NCBI GenBank assembly: GCA_027040585.1
Contig: JALULU010000280.1
Location: 1-7,265, forward strand
Source of the DNA: Acidobacteriota bacterium
GTDB taxonomy: Bacteria; Acidobacteriota; JAAYUB01; JAMOQF01
Length of the DNA stretch: 7,265 bases
Reading direction: 5' to 3'
This document shows positions 7,193 through 7,265 of the stretch, piece by piece. The position numbers and the translations under genes were made by a program. Numbering within the stretch: position 1 is the first letter of the stretch; each line of letters opens with the position of its first letter. Below the pieces are notes generated by a model that saw only the letters and a list, made by a program, of their open reading frames with translations, made no database searches and had not been told where the DNA came from.

Positions 7193-7265
7193 ATGGGTAT
7201 TAAGGAAAGGGAACTCCTTATTTCCGGAATATTTTCATCTCTTCTCTTTTTCACCATTTCAGCAC
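7193..7265 (+). CDS. N-terminus of probable integral membrane protein (3' end off window)
   Basis: An ATG one nucleotide after the deaminase stop opens a frame of 24 codons that runs off the window. It encodes MGIKERELL and then a hydrophobic stretch (ISGIFSSLLFFTISA), as expected for a first membrane segment. Only a weak GGTAG-like ribosome site precedes it, inside the deaminase gene, so translational coupling is likely. The family cannot be identified from so short a piece. An ATG at 7188 in another frame is also open to the edge, but its product is not hydrophobic in the same way. Confidence 0.6.
   Translation, partial: MGIKERELLISGIFSSLLFFTISA

Noticed and set aside
7188..7265. ATG overlapping the deaminase stop in another frame
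   Set aside because: The frame is open to the window edge, but its product is less membrane-like than that of ATG 7193, which gives a charged N-terminus and a clear hydrophobic segment.

Overview
The window is AT-rich (about 30% GC by eye) bacterial DNA with every gene on the + strand. It contains six complete genes, the 3' end of a seventh at the left edge and the first 24 codons of an eighth at the right edge. A lipoprotein and three further proteins with cleavable export signals point to a cell with a substantial envelope, most likely diderm. The permuted S55-domain protein, the propeller/Fn3-like protein beside it and the GspG-like lipoprotein resemble families I know best from Acidobacteriota and Aminicenantes-type lineages. 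The base composition is low for those groups, so the phylum is left open.

Layout. Positions 1-167 hold the C-terminus of a PfkB-family sugar or nucleoside kinase. A 16-nt gap leads to an outer-membrane-type lipoprotein with a GspG-like C-terminal domain (184-780). The only real intergenic space (781-844) carries a weak hairpin followed by T-rich sequence, a TATAAT box and a strong Shine-Dalgarno, so a new transcription unit may start there. From 845 the genes are packed with gaps of 1 to 10 nt or short overlaps: a secreted protein with a rearranged SpoIVB (S55) peptidase domain (845-2662), a secreted seven-bladed propeller with a C-terminal beta-sandwich region (2665-4824), FolD (4835-5755), a second exported propeller of YVTN type (5748-6728), a ComEB-type dCMP deaminase (6709-7191) and the start of a probable membrane protein (7193 to the edge).

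How the genes may work together. FolD and dCMP deaminase both feed thymidylate synthesis: FolD interconverts the one-carbon donor methylene-tetrahydrofolate, and the deaminase makes dUMP. The S55 protein and the propeller protein 2 nt downstream look like an envelope pair, and their roles appear unassigned. The S55 domain keeps the expected Ser and His, but the two halves of the domain are in the reverse order to Bacillus SpoIVB. This pair is the best candidate for an undescribed system here; a protease-sensor or protease-scaffold partnership is inference only.

I see no RNA genes, CRISPR array, insertion sequence or phage signature. No stretch longer than 64 nt lacks a gene.
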